A stretch of 64,000 bases of DNA from Symbiodinium natans (Eukaryota > Sar > Dinophyceae > Suessiales > Symbiodiniaceae). Shown one piece after another: positions 18,600-30,020 of the stretch. The notes under the pieces are model-generated. The model saw nothing but the letters and a program-made list of their open reading frames with translations, was not told the origin of the DNA and did not search any database. The DNA lies in assembly GCA_905221605.1 (NCBI GenBank), contig CAJNDS010002807.1, positions 1 to 64,000 on the forward strand. Direction: 5' to 3'. Each line of letters opens with the position of its first letter. Position 1 is the first letter of the stretch. The translations under genes and the position numbers were made by a program.

Positions 18600-19277
18600 T
18601 GCGACCATGAAGACCTACACTGATAGAGCAGCAACCAGTTGATGTCTGTGTAAGAGGTGCCAAGCCGTTCCCGCAGATCGATGCCCCGGCCGTCAACCCG
18701 GGGCTCTCAGCCTAAGGATAACCGCAACGCCATCAAATCCTGTGGCAAGCCGAACTTCCAAAAACAGACTCCGAAACACTGAACCATCAGAAATATGGGT
18801 TCTCTTGAAATCCCAGTAGAAAGGTGACCTTAAATCCCTGAGTAGTGAATATATCGTTTTTGCACCAAGCCCTGTTCCAGCATGCAGGCCCCCATGCTAA
18901 CGCCTGACAACCTCGTTCAACTTAAACTATGCTACCGCACGTGACCCTCTTAGCGTGGGACCCATAGAGCCCTTATTGTCTAAGACTGCAAAGCAGTGTG
19001 CGACTCTTTCTTCCGATTTTGTAAAGCCCGATATGTGGATGCCGCAGTGGGCCCGCTGGCAAAGTCTGCCGGAACCCCGGACGGCTGCAAGTCATGCAAG
19101 AGTCTTATAGGGTCCTGTAAGGTCTAATGGAGGTCCATGGGCTGCCACAGAGGATGCCCCAACTGTCGGGGGCCACACTAGTAAAAGGAAAGGACCCTCC
19201 GGCTCTATTCTGCCTGGAGGTGTTCACTTAGTAGCAGTAGTTAGCAGCAAGTCTTTTTCCGAGCCGAAAGAAAAGTT
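18600..19277. other. No feature recognised
   Basis: No frame or repeat worth naming was seen. Confidence 0.4.
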
Positions 19278-19447
19278 TTGGATGCTCGGCCCACTCTCTC
19301 TTCTTCCTTTGCTCTCTTTCTCCTTGTTTCTATCTTCTTCTTTGTTTCTATCTTTTTCTTCTGTTTCTATCATTTTCATTGTTTCTCTCTTTCTGTTCTC
19401 TCTCTCACCTTTCTGCTTTTTGACTGGATATTATGCAGTGGAAACAT

Positions 19448-19521
19448 CGCTCCCAGGGAGGCTCGAACTCCCGACCTTGAGGTTAACAGCCTCACGCTCT
19501 AACCAACTGAGCTATGGAAGC
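19448..19521 (-). tRNA. tRNA-Asn (anticodon GTT)
   Basis: Read on the minus strand, the cloverleaf is complete. The acceptor GCTTCCA pairs with TGGGAGC (one G-T). The D arm is GCTC...GAGC. The anticodon stem TGAGG/CCTCA closes loop CTGTTAA. The T arm GGGAG/CTCCC closes TTCGAGC, and the discriminator is G. It has no intron and no encoded CCA. It lies beside a CT-rich tract that is repeated next to the pseudogene copy at 20.2 kb. Confidence 0.92.
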
Positions 19522-19619
19522 ACTTCATAATATCTCATGCAAACACAAGTTGACTTTTGTCAAAGCCAACAGTTGAGCAGCCGGACTGCCTGCTTGCTTG
19601 GCCATGCACAGTTTGGCCA

Positions 19620-20170
19620 AGCTCCCCTCTCCCTCTCTCTTTCTCTTTCTCTTTCTCTTTCGCTTTCGCTTTCTCTTTCTCTTTCTCTTTCTCTGTCTCT
19701 GTCTCTGTCTCTTTCTCTTTCTCTTCCTCCCTCTCTTCCTCTCTTTCTCTCTCTGTCTCTCTCTTTCTTTTTCTTTTCTTGTTTTCTTTTATTTTTCACT
19801 CTTTTTCTCGTTTTATCTTTTTCTCTTGTTCTCGTTTTCTCGTTTTATCTTTTTCTCTTGTTCTCGTTTTCTCTTTTTCTCTTTTTCTCTTGTTCTCGTT
19901 TTCTCTTTTTCTCTTTGTGTCTTTTTTCTTTTCCTCTTTTTTCTTCATATATTTTTTCTCCTTTTCTATTTTTATCTTGTCATTTTTCTTTTGTTTTTTT
20001 CAACCTCTTTTTCCTCTTTTTCATTCTTTATTGTTTCTTTTTTTCTTATTTTCCTGTTTGTTTTTCTCCTTTTTCTTTTCATCCTCTTTTTTTTGTATCA
20101 TTTTTCGAAATCTTGTTTTTGTTTTTCCTTTTTGATTTATTTTTCTTACTCCTTTTCCTCTTTTTCTTTC
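19620..20170. repeat. CT-rich to T-rich microsatellite, about 550 bp
   Basis: (TTTCTC)n and (CTCTGT)n grade into TTTTTCTC-type repeats. The long Ser/Leu/Phe frames over it are artefacts. Confidence 0.95.
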
Positions 20171-20175
20171 ACATC

Positions 20176-20248
20176 GCCCCCAGAGAGGCTCGATTTCCCG
20201 ACCTTTCTCAGGTTAGCAGCCCCACGAAACCAACTGAGCTGTGGAAGC
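20176..20248 (-). pseudogene. tRNA-Asn pseudogene
   Basis: It is colinear with the tRNA at 19448-19521, sharing GCTTCCA, AGCTCAGTTGG and GGTCGGGA. The D-stem 3' side, anticodon stem and T loop are altered, and the anticodon position reads GCT. It appears to have been duplicated together with the CT-rich tract. Confidence 0.75.
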
Positions 20249-20372
20249 ACTTGGTACCTTTGGCAAAAACAACTCCACTTCTTCCAGAGAAGAAAGCTGA
20301 GACACCAAAGTGCACCCTGACTTTTCTTTTGAGCTGCAGCTGCCGCGGAGAGTTGTTTGTTTGCTTGCCACG

Positions 20373-20452
20373 GACAGTTTGGCCGAGTGGTCTAAAACGC
20401 TGGCGTCAGGCACCAGTCTGCAAGGGCGTGGGCTCAAACCCCACAGCTGGCA
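20373..20452 (+). tRNA. tRNA-Leu (anticodon CAG), possibly degenerate
   Basis: The gene is type II, with a long variable arm. It shows TGGCCGAGTGG in the D region, CAG in loop GTCAGGC, and a T arm GTGGG/CCCAC closing CTCAAAC. Mismatches include one A-G in the acceptor stem, C-A at the base of the anticodon stem and C for T at T54. It may be a diverged or non-functional copy. Confidence 0.6.
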
Positions 20453-20544
20453 TTTGTTGCGAGGCAACCTGATGCCTTTGCCCTTTGCCAACACGCGTCG
20501 TTTTATTTAAGCCAGGTTTTTGCATATCCAGTCTTTCTACTATG

Positions 20545-20632
20545 TTTCCCCCCCCCCCTCCTCCGCCCCCTCCCCCCCCCTCCCCCTCTCCCCCCTCCCC
20601 CCTCCCCCCTCCCCCCCCCCCCTCCACCACCC
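20545..20632. repeat. Poly-C/CCCCCT tract
   Basis: An almost pure pyrimidine run of C with scattered T, just downstream of the tRNA-Leu. Confidence 0.95.
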
Positions 20633-20736
20633 ACGTCCAACCCAGGTTCCCTCCATCCTGGGGCACGGTTTGACCCTCGTAGAGTAAAAGTTGAGTGTAT
20701 GTAAGGAATAGCCCAACCTGGGGTTCCTAACTTAGG

Positions 20737-20820
20737 GGGGTACCTTCTGTTTTTATATGGGAACCCTACTATTTTGGGGGTCTAAATTGGGTTCCCCTAT
20801 TTCGTAAACCTCTATATGCC
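20737..20820. repeat. Short dispersed element, family B, copy 1
   Basis: It contains GGGGTACCTTCTG, then ATATGGGAACCCTACTATTT, and ends with CTATTTCGTAAACC. Similar order and wording occur at 33252-33345 and 44322-44411. Confidence 0.5.
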
Positions 20821-21013
20821 TTCTCTTCTGCCTGGCCAAGGTTATGCAGGCTTTGGGCGCTCGGGCTGCTTGCGCCACCTGCAGGCCCGACATGTTTGGT
20901 TTAGGAACCATGGGGTCCTTGTCGATTGCTCTGACTTTTGGGTGAAGTTCGCGGCCACGTGTCCTTGTGTTTTTCGGCTTGCAGCGCTCATAAAAGCTGC
21001 CTAAAGGTGCAGC

Positions 21014-22565
21014 ATGGTCAGCTTCTGGTTAGTGGTGTCATCCTTATTTCTTCTTGCGGAGGGTGTGGATTGGCTCGCGTGGATCGGGGACCAGTCGTTT
21101 GGGCATGCAGGGGATCCCGGATGGCAGAAACTGGACCTCGCAGACCGCTTCAAGGCGTTGCCCTGGGAGGAGCCAGGAAAACCGAATGGCTACCGCTACT
21201 TCTACCCGCATGCAACCGAGTACACGCTTGGGGAGGGCTGTGGCCGAAAGATGTGGCTCGACCTGTGGCAGCCCTTTTCTGAAACGGCTGCTGACGCGGC
21301 TGTGGGCGCCAACCTCCGTGGAGCGCTCTACACGCTCTTCGTGGACCACCTGACTCAGTTCTGCGTAAAGGTTTCGAACAAAGGCTGGGACGGATGTGGC
21401 TCGGCAAGAATCTGCGAAGAGGGAGAACCTTGTCCTAACGTGATTCTCAATGGCGACAACCCATTCCCGCGACGCATTGCCGAAGATCGGGCGTTACCCC
21501 TCAACCAGTTCCTAGAGTTCGAATTGCAGCACAAGCTGAAGCGTTATCAAGACGACTTCCTGCGTGTGGCAAACTACATGTACAACTTTGATTCCAAGTG
21601 GATGGGCATTCCGTTTGCCGCTGACACGCGGCTGCTTGGCTTCAATGTCACGACTCTGAAGCGGCTAGGACTCAAACTGCCACCTCCCTTCGAACTCGAC
21701 GACTGGACATGGGAGGACTTGGTGTCATACGCTTGCAAGATTAAAGCTGCAACGGGACAAGCGGGCCTGCTGGCGAATTCTGACTGGGACGAGGACGCCA
21801 AGTTCTTCCTGCTGATGCTCCAGGGTATGGGTGGAGCTCTCTTGAGCACCACGGGTTCAGGTGCGGCAAGGGCGCGGACTTGCGGCCTGCGCATGGGAAC
21901 CGAAGTTGTGGAGAGCTTTTGGAAGCCCATGGTGCAGAAGGGTTGCTTGGGATCCATTGGTGGCGGAGACTACTGGCTAGGCAGCTCCAACCAGAGCGCG
22001 GCGCTGGAAGCCGTGCTTGGCCCCATCAACCCACTGGCGCCGCCAGACGTGAAGCCGCTCTCAAACTACAACTACGAGCTTTCCTCCGGGCGCTTGACTG
22101 GCTTTTTCATCGCCAATGGTCTTGAGGAGAGGGTTGGCCGATGTGAGCTCATGTCCGAGCAAGAGAGCTGCAAGGATGAGGTTCTTAGCCAGTGCAAGTT
22201 GCTGGCTCGCTTCGAAAATCGAAGCCAGGAAGAGTGCAAGGACCACACCTTCGCGCTGGGTGGCGACTCCTTTTTGCATTCGGGGGCTTGCCAAGTGCTC
22301 TCCTGCGAAACTCGGGAGCGTTTGGACAAAGTATGGCAAGCACTTCTATTCCACCAACTACACCTTGTTCTCCACCCTCTGCAGCGAGATCCGTTTTGCC
22401 ACGATGCCACGTGGCTTCACCTTTCAGGGGGGCAGCGGCCTCATGATACCCAAGCCGGAGGGCAACTATCCTCATCCAGACTGCCTCCCCGACCACCTCC
22501 TTGCCTTGAACACCTCGGTGAGCGCGGAGTGCCGCAGGCAGATTGAGGGCTGGCGCATCTTAGGG
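21014..22565 (+). CDS. Solute-binding-domain receptor, exon 1
   Basis: The start is the ATG at 21014, giving a signal peptide (MVSFWLVVSSLFLLAEG). Residues about 185-245 match the hallmark of family 1 extracellular solute-binding proteins: VANYMYNFDSKWMGIPFAAD, then LGFNVTTLKRLGL, PPP, and DDWTWEDLVSYACKI. These bacterial-type proteins bind sugars or other small ligands. Several N-x-S/T sites and paired cysteines fit an extracellular location. Near 22328-22330 the coding sequence moves by one base, as if one A of an AAA were extra, and then reads YGKHFYSTNYTLF through MPRGFTFQGGSG to WRILG at 22565. GT at 22566 is a phase-0 donor. Exon 2 at 30159 completes the domain. The one-base break is either a sequencing error or a damaging mutation. 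Confidence 0.7.
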
Positions 22566-22619
22566 GTGCTTGGAAATAGTTTTTAACTTTTGGGTACTTG
22601 TAATTCCTAAGAAACAGCA

Positions 22620-23545
22620 AAAAAAAATATATATATATATATGAGCCTGAGACCTTTCGGGTTCTTTTTGCTTAGGTTTCATGTGTGCAATGAAAAAACT
22701 AATACAAATATTAAAAGCATTATAGAATAAAGTTATAATAGTTTAGCCCGAAATGTATAAGCCTAACTTAGTCATATACCCTAAGCCCTAATCGGTCCAG
22801 ATTTGTTTTCATTTTTGTCGCCTGGCAAATCCCTAAACCCTGAAACCTAAACCAAGAGTTTAAGGGTATCTGAATCTAAAAGGGTTTAGGGCTAAGATTT
22901 AGAGGTGTCATATTGGGGTTTATAAGGGTTTACGATCTCCGAATTTTTTTAATTGAGTTTATAAGGATTCGGAACGTAGGGTAAAAACCTAAACCGTAAC
23001 CATGCTCTGGCGGCAGATTTAATTAGGGTTTAGGGCTGCGGTGCGACTGCATTTTTCGCTCCCACGGCTGCGGCTTCGTGCTCGCAATCTCATCCATGTG
23101 ATGAGTTCTGCAAAATAAAAAGGTGTAGGGTTAAAGGTTTAGGGTTTAGGATTTCACCCTAAACTCCAAACTCTTATAAACCGAAATATAAAATCCCTAA
23201 CCCCAAACCCTAAGCCCTCTTAACCCCCAAATTTGAGTACTTGATATAAGATCTACAACTCCAACATCCTAAACTTGTGAAATCCTTTCAATCGATGTAT
23301 TGCATGCCTTACATACCTCTGTCGCGCAGTGAGCCCCCGGGAGCTTATTACAAGCTTGGCCTTTGAGCCGCGGCCATAGGTGTTAGGAGGTATAGAGATT
23401 AAGGTTAGGAGGGTTAAGGGTTCAGGGTTTAGGGTTTAGGGGTTTAGGGGTTGAGGGGTTAGGGTTAAGGGTTTAGGATTTAGGGTTTAGGGTTTAAGGT
23501 GTCGGGTTTATGGTTTAGGGTTTAGGGTTTAGGGTTAAAAAGAAG
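22620..23545. repeat. (AT)n followed by degenerate TTTAGGG/CCCTAAA blocks
   Basis: (AT)n lies at 22626-22642. CCCTAAA-type and TTTAGGG-type motifs of both polarities follow, the densest TTTAGGG run being 23402-23537. Confidence 0.8.
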
Positions 23546-24572
23546 AACAAAGTCTTAAGCAAGGTCTATATATGCTGGCGCCTGTTCTTCGGCAGGAGGG
23601 AGGTTCTGGTCACCGGCGATCAAGAAGCCTCGTCGAAACAATACTATATCCAATTACACGCAAAGTAGACGCGAATCTAAGAATCTGACCGTTGTCGCCC
23701 GGCACCTGATGTACACTTAACGTGGAACATTTGCAAATAAAGAATAAGAAAAACCTCTTGACTCCTTAACACATAATGCTTGAAGCAGATGATGCTAACA
23801 ATGCTATTGCTTAACATCTTTGCCGAAGTCCGTTTGCAACTAAAATTTCTGCACGCCTGCAACAATACAATAACATGAAGTTTACTTAGCTTACATTAGA
23901 TGTGTGACAAAAAGATGTCCGGCCTGGTCGTCGATCCAGAATTGAAGGACCTAAATTGCAAGACAGAAACAAAACACCCAAAACATCTTTCATCGAGCGC
24001 ACAAGACGGGTATCTCAAAAAAAATCGGCCTCGGCTTCTATGAATCTGCCGAAGTCATCAAAGTTCGGAGGCGCACCTGATCTGAAAATTTTTATATTCA
24101 GCTGAAGCTCCAAGAACAACTAAATCTGAGTTTCCGGCCGGTATCGATCCAAACCTGCTGGAAGCTTAGCATCATTACACGCAAAATAAAAAATTCATGA
24201 TCACGTCTAAGAGCACGACCTCGTCCTCCATCAGCAGTTCGTTAATCTGAGCAGCATAAACGACAAAGCTTGACAACATAATGTAAAGCTGTAAAAGTCA
24301 AATGTGTTATTTTGCATTTGCATTAGGCTGTCCGGCGTCTTGCGCGTCTGCGGGATCGGCTTGATGACCTTGTCAAGAGACTGTTATGCTGAGATGTAAT
24401 TCCACTGATGAAAACCTCAGGTCGTAGCCAGTTGCGTCGTGGCCCTGCCGAATTTATATTTAAGATAAACCATTGTTCTCTTTAGTAAGACACAACATTA
24501 ATTGTTTATACGAGGTCAGGTGTAGTAAGGAAAATATAGCGATACAGTTTTCGAAAATTAACATACACAAAT

Positions 24573-24815
24573 TCAAGAACTAATATAATTATAGAAGCTA
24601 TGCATCAACATGAAGTCAAAAGGAACCTCGAGCTGGGCGACGCAGCGCCCGCAGTAGGAGTGACCGCACGGGTACAGCGCGGTCAGCTCTTCCTTGACCT
24701 TCAGCAAATTCAAACTCCTTAAACTGTCTTTATTTATTATACAGTCCGCCTCGAAACAAATAGGACACTCTTCGTCGCCACGTGCTCCGAACACACGAAC
24801 CTCCAAAAAAGAAAT
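24573..24815 (-). CDS. Antisense RING-finger exon inside the intron
   Basis: Read on the minus strand, the segment encodes ECPICFE and, further on, LYPCGHSYCGRC. This is the first two cysteine pairs and the C-x-H-x2-C-x2-C centre of a RING-HC finger, the domain of E3 ubiquitin ligases. The intervening INKDSLRSLNLLK stretch is AT-rich and can be removed as a GC-AG intron of about 50 bases, giving the more usual spacing. A pyrimidine-rich acceptor (TTCTTTTTTGGAG) precedes the exon, and GAG|GTTCCT follows AQLE as a donor. The last zinc ligands would be on the next exon, which was not located. The start is unknown. Confidence 0.5.
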   Translation of the reverse strand: MSFLEVRVFGARGDEECPICFEADCIINKDSLRSLNLLKVKEELTALYPCGHSYCGRCVAQLEVPFDFMLMHSFYNYISS

Positions 24816-25495
24816 GTTTCCGGCGTCTGCACAGAAAGCAGCGCTGCAACAAACGTTAACAAAGCTCAGAAGCGTACATAAGTCAGAGCTTCCTCACGGC
24901 AAACCGGGCAACGCATAGCTGACAAAAACTATGCAGAGTGATGAGACTAGCTCGCCGCTAAAGTTATGAGCAGAAACAGCTTGCGCAGGATTGATAGCAG
25001 CCAACCACCAGGTGCATGCAACTCGCATATATACAGCTGAATATTAAAGCTTTATGATGGCACCGCTCTAGATGCACGTTGATGGCCTGGATCAGTCGAC
25101 TGTGTCTTATATTCATGTATTTTTAATCTCTTGTAAAACTACATCCTTTATCATCAAGACATACGTGAGAGCTGACTGCGAAATGTTTATTGCCTGATAT
25201 CATGAATGCGCAGACACGCATACACACAAAAATGTTATATTACTTAGGTTTTCACTGACAGGCTAATCACATGACAACGAATGCATATACCGCGATCGCA
25301 AAATTAAAATATAAAAACATACCAAGTAAAGGATAACACTAAGTTTAACCTCAAACACAAACGCAGCATCATCAAACATTTTTGTGCTATTATGCTGGTG
25401 GAGAGCATAACAATTGGTTTCTTTTACTTTTTGCTCAGAAGCAGTTGTCAGAATAAAATTTTACGAGAGCCGTGCTCGCTTAGCGACTGACGACA

Positions 25496-26206
25496 TCACT
25501 GTTTCTGGCGTTTCACGCCAGAAGTAGTCATCGTGTGCTTTCGTGGAACAGACAGCGGCGTCAGTTTTCTTTGATTCACAGAATTCTTCTGCTTTGCAGA
25601 AGGCTTCTTAAACAACCACGCTTGTACTAAAGACTTTTCATGCGTGAAGGCATCAACAAGAGGAAGACAAGCTTTCTTGCGACAACTCTCCGAATCTTGG
25701 TCAGAACACCATGCTTTCCATTCATCATCTGACCAAAGTGAAGCATGTAAAGACCTAGCAAGAAGAACGGTTTCCGTAGTAATGTGAGACAAAGGAAAAC
25801 AAGATGCTAAATAGTGAGACAGTCTCTTGATGTACAGATAATATCGCAACTTTAAGCTTAAAGCTGAGCGATGTAAAGAATTTGTGGTCTTGGACCACGA
25901 ATTAATCTCCGCGTGTAGCGCTTCATTGCTTGCGGTTCCGCTTGGAAGGCGTGGCCATAGCCCGAAAATTTTTCGTCATCCTGGTATGCGGAGATGGCTT
26001 GTTCTTGCCCATTGTGCTTGCAAAGAAGCGGTGGAGTAGGTAGACTCATTATGCAGTAGCTGCGCAAAAAGAGACAGGCCTTCAGCGTGTAGTAAAACCG
26101 CACGGTCAGGAAGTACACGACTCACTTGAGTATACAGCTCATCATTCATGCATTCGTTCTTGACATACCATCTAGATTGTGCAAAAAAGCGAATGACGCA
26201 ACACAT
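25496..26206 (-). CDS. Antisense coding-like exons of unknown function
   Basis: Three partly overlapping minus-strand frames (26206-25976, 26118-25858, 25849-25496) show non-repetitive, protein-like sequence, for example DDEKFSGYGHAFQAEPQAMK and LHASLWSDDEWKAWCSD. The last ends in a lysine-rich tail and a stop at 25496. They could be exons of one gene with intervening introns or frameshifts, possibly the same transcript as the RING exon downstream. No domain was recognised. Base composition matches the AT-rich intron, not the host gene. Confidence 0.3.
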
Positions 26207-26774
26207 TCAAACACTTCAGCCGATACAAACTTCATACACATGCAGATCTCAGAGCTTGTCTTAATCTACTCGAGGTTACTAGACTTCATGACGGCTTTTA
26301 GTCTCAATGTTCATGGCATTCTAAATTCAAACATGAAAACTTAAACTTAAAACACTAAACCCCAAACCTCAAACCTCAAACCCTAAGCATTAAATAATTT
26401 CTATTGAGATTCTATTCTCTTTTGTTTAATGTTGTGAGTAATATCCAAAATAAAGAAATAATTACATTTGCCACCCGTACTAATATAAGTATATTTCATA
26501 TTTTTCATTGCTTAAAGGTTTAAAGTTTAAGGTTACAGGTTTAAGGCGTTGAGTTTAAGGTTCCAGGTCTGGGTGTTCCAGAGTTTAAGAGCAAACTACG
26601 CCTGAAAGAAAAACATGACTTTTTAAAACTAAGAGGACAAAAAGCCTTCTCAGCACCTTTTGAACATTCTTACGCTGGCTCCCAGTAGCCAGTAGCCATA
26701 TGGATCTTCAGTCTTCGCGAGTTCTCGCACCTTAGAGGCAAGGGTTAGCCTGTAATTTCACACGTGATTTCTGC

Positions 26775-26945
26775 AGCCAAAGAAATAAGCGACAGCCACG
26801 ACGGCCGCAACGACAACAACGACCACCACGACCACCATCATCACCGCCACCGTGAAGACCACTACGACCAGGACCACCACTACGACCAACACGGGAACAA
26901 TACCAACAACGACAATAACCTCGCCCTCAAGTTCATATTGAGGAG
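26775..26945. repeat. Degenerate trinucleotide tract (ACG/ACC/AAC)
   Basis: A purine-pyrimidine triplet repeat (CACGACCACC type) that yields Val-rich or His/Asp-rich frames. Confidence 0.8.
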
Positions 26946-27002
26946 GGGTTAATAGTTGGTGCATGTGGAGGTTTACGATATGAGGGGTACATTCTTGTAG
27001 AC

Positions 27003-27480
27003 CTTATTGTATTGGTGCAAGGGGTGTAAGGGGCGCAGGTGGCCTTGGGGGCATAATAAGTGCAAGGGATAGAAGAGGGGGATAGGGGTGTAGGGGGTAT
27101 AAGAGGTGTAAGGAGTGTAAGAAGCGCAAGGGGTGTAAGAGGTGTAAATGGGTGTAAGGGTTGTAAGGGCTGCACGGGTGCAGGCGTGTAAGGCGTGCAA
27201 GGTGTGTAAAAGAGGGTACGAGGCGTGTAAGGCGTGTAAGGGGCGTAAGAGGTGCAAGGCGTGTAAGGTCTGTAAGGAGTGTAAGGGGTGTAAGGCGTGC
27301 AAGGGGTGTAAGGGGTGTAAGGCGTGTAAGGGGTGTAAGGAGTGTAAGGGGTGTAAAGCGTGTAGGAAGTGTAAGGGGTGTAAGGGGTATAAGGGGTCTA
27401 AGGGGTGTAAGGGGTGTAAGGGTGTAAGAGGGGTGAGAGGATGTAAGGAGTGCAAGGCGTGTAGGAGTGTAAGGGGCCTG
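27003..27480. repeat. 9-bp minisatellite GTGTAAGGG
   Basis: About 50 diverged copies (GTGTAAGGG, GTGCAAGGC). Cys/Lys-rich and Thr/Pro/Leu-rich frames over it are artefacts. Confidence 0.92.
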
Positions 27481-27984
27481 TGGTTCTAACCACATGGCTA
27501 CTTCTGATGTTGTTGTTTCTTGTACTGTTCTGTTAAAAGAAGTAACATTTGGTGCCTTGTCTGTTGTTCTGCACCCCTCAGCCCACCCAACAACCCCAGG
27601 AGGGTTTTGTTTTAAGTACTAGTAGTAGAAATAAAATCTTGTGCTCCGTCTCATCTTTCAGCACCCCTCCCTCTCGTATGAGGTTGTTGTTTCTACTCCT
27701 TCTAGAAAAACAAAATCTGGTATCCCGTCTGTTGTTTTGCACCCCCACCGCCCCCACAACCGACCCTCCTCCAATCTTAGAAACCAAGGGTGTTGCGATT
27801 TGGCTCTTGACATAAAAAAAAGATGATCTTAAGAACACGAACTTGTGATTTTACTATTTGAAGCAGACATTATCCATCCGCTTTCATCTTGAGAACAAAA
27901 GCTGACGAGTTATTCTTGCTTTGGTATGAAAACTTGAACCATATGAAAACAGTCACACAAACAAATATAAACTCTATAGCATTA

Positions 27985-28095
27985 GACACAGTGGACCGAT
28001 AACAGTCCCACCGTGTCTAAATATGAAGTTGGCGAGATATAATAAAACGAAGGATGGGGGAGACGGTGGACCGATAACAGTACCACCGTGTTCAG
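27985..28095. repeat. Two copies of a GTGGACCGATAACAGT hairpin motif
   Basis: The motif occurs at about 27991-28016 and 28064-28089, each time followed by CCACCGTGT so that CGGTGG/CCACCG can pair. Confidence 0.6.
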
Positions 28096-28385
28096 AGACC
28101 GATGTCAGTACTCTGCTTTCCCGAAGGCCGATAGCAGCACTCCGAGTTGATGCACAACGACAAGAAAGCATTATTTTAAATATTGCGTTTATGATTATGT
28201 AGATGAAAATGACTTATATATCATGTTTTATTTCTTATTCATGTAAGACTAAACATTTTTCTCGACGTAGTCCTTTAGGACATTGACAAGAATTAAAAAT
28301 CAAATATGGTGTACATAATGGATTTGTTAACTACACGTTTCTGTTTCAAGCAGACAAGAAATTAGTTCAATTAATTAAGTTCTTG

Positions 28386-30020
28386 TGCTCAAGAATTCAA
28401 AGAATTCAAATGTTTGAAATCTTTAATCCCGTGCCCTCAGCCAGACCATTTAAATAATTCGAAGAATTCAAAGAATTCAAAGAATTCAATTGTTTGTTGT
28501 CTTTAATCCCGAGCCCGCAGCCAGACCATTTAAATAATTTAAAGAATTCAAAGAATTCAAAGAATTCAAATGTTTGAATTCTTTGAATTCTTGGGGAGGC
28601 CCAAGAATTCAAAGAATTCAAACGTTTGAAATCTTTAATCCCGTGTCCTCAGCCAGACCATTTAAATAATTCAAAGAATTCAAAGAATTCAAAGAATTCA
28701 AATGTTTGAAATCTTTAATCCCGTGCCCTCAGCCAGACCATTTAAATAATTCAAAGAATTCAAAGAATTCAAAGAATTCAAATGTTTGAATTTTTTGAAT
28801 TCTTGGGGAGGCCCCCAAGAATTCAAAGAATTCAAATGTTTGAATTCCTTGAATTCTTGGGCCTCCCCAAGAATTCAAAGAATTCAAATATTTGAATTCT
28901 TTGAATTCTTTAGATTCTTTGAATTATTTAAATGGTCTGGCTGAGGGCACGGAATTCAAAGAATTCAAATGTTAGAATTCTTTGAATTCTTGGGGAGGCC
29001 CAAGAATTCAAAGAATTCAAAGAATTCAAATGTTTGAATTCTTTGAATTCTTGGGGAGGCCCAAGAATTCAAAGAATTCAAAGAATTGAATCAAAGAATT
29101 CAAAGAATTCAAATTTTGAATTCTTTGAATTCTTGGGAGGCCCAAGAATTCAAAGAATTCAAAGAATTCAAAGAATTCAAAGAATTCAAATGTTTGAATC
29201 TTTAATCCCGTGCCTCAGCCAGACCCTTTAAATAATCAAAGAATTCCAAATGTTTGAATTCTTTGAATTCTTGGGCCTCCCCAAGAATTCAAAGAATTCA
29301 AATGTTTGAAATCTTTAATCCCGTGCCCTCAGCCAGACCATTTAAATAATTCAAAGAATTCAAAGAATTCAAAGAATTCAAATTTGAATTCTTTGAATTC
29401 TTTGAATTCTTGGGGAGGCCCCCAAGAATTCAAAGAATTCAAATTCAAATGTTTGAATTCTTTGAATTCTTGAATTATTTAAATGGTCTGGCTGAGGGCA
29501 CGGAATTCAAAGAATTCAATTATTTGAATTCTTTGAATTCTTGGGGAGGCCCAAGAATTCAAAGAATTCAAACATTTGAATTCTTTGAATTCTTGGGCCT
29601 CCCCAAGAATTCAAAGAATTCAAACATTTGAATTCTTTGAATTCTTTAGATTCTTTGAATTATTTAAATGGTCTGGCTGAGGGCACGGAATTCAAAGAAT
29701 TCAATTATTTGAATTCTTTGAATTCTTGGGGAGGCCCAAGAATTCAAAGAATTCAAACATTTGAATTCCTTGAATTCTTGGGCCTCCCCAAGAATTCAAA
29801 GAATTCAAACATTTGAATTCTTTGAATTCTTTGAATTCTTTGAATTATTTAAATGGTCTGGCTGAGGGCACGGGATTAAAGATTTCAAACATTTGAATTC
29901 TTTGAATTCTTGGGGAGGCCCAAAAATTCAAAGAATTCAAACATTTGAATTCTTTGAATTCTTGGGCCTCCCCAAGAATTCAAAGAATTCAAACATTTGA
30001 ACTAATTGAATTCTTGAGCT
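28386..30020. repeat. Palindromic GAATTC-rich modular array, 1.6 kb
   Basis: Three modules recur: (CAAAGAATT)n; a near-palindrome TTCTTGGGGAGGCCCAAGAA; and a unit with CCCGTGCCCTCAGCCAGACC flanked by ATTTAAAT. The third lies mainly in one orientation before about 28800 (also 29190 and 29310), and in the reverse orientation at about 28930, 29480, 29670 and 29860. Large cruciforms are possible. Confidence 0.9.

Noticed and set aside
19537-20472. 311-codon Ser/Leu/Phe frame
   Set aside because: It lies over a CT/T-rich microsatellite, and its end runs across tRNA-like sequences.
26973-27495. Leu/Pro/Thr and Cys/Lys frames
   Set aside because: Products of the GTGTAAGGG minisatellite.
28386-30020. 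CRISPR-like array
   Set aside because: Spacers are not unique; the modules are themselves repeats and palindromes in a eukaryotic intron.
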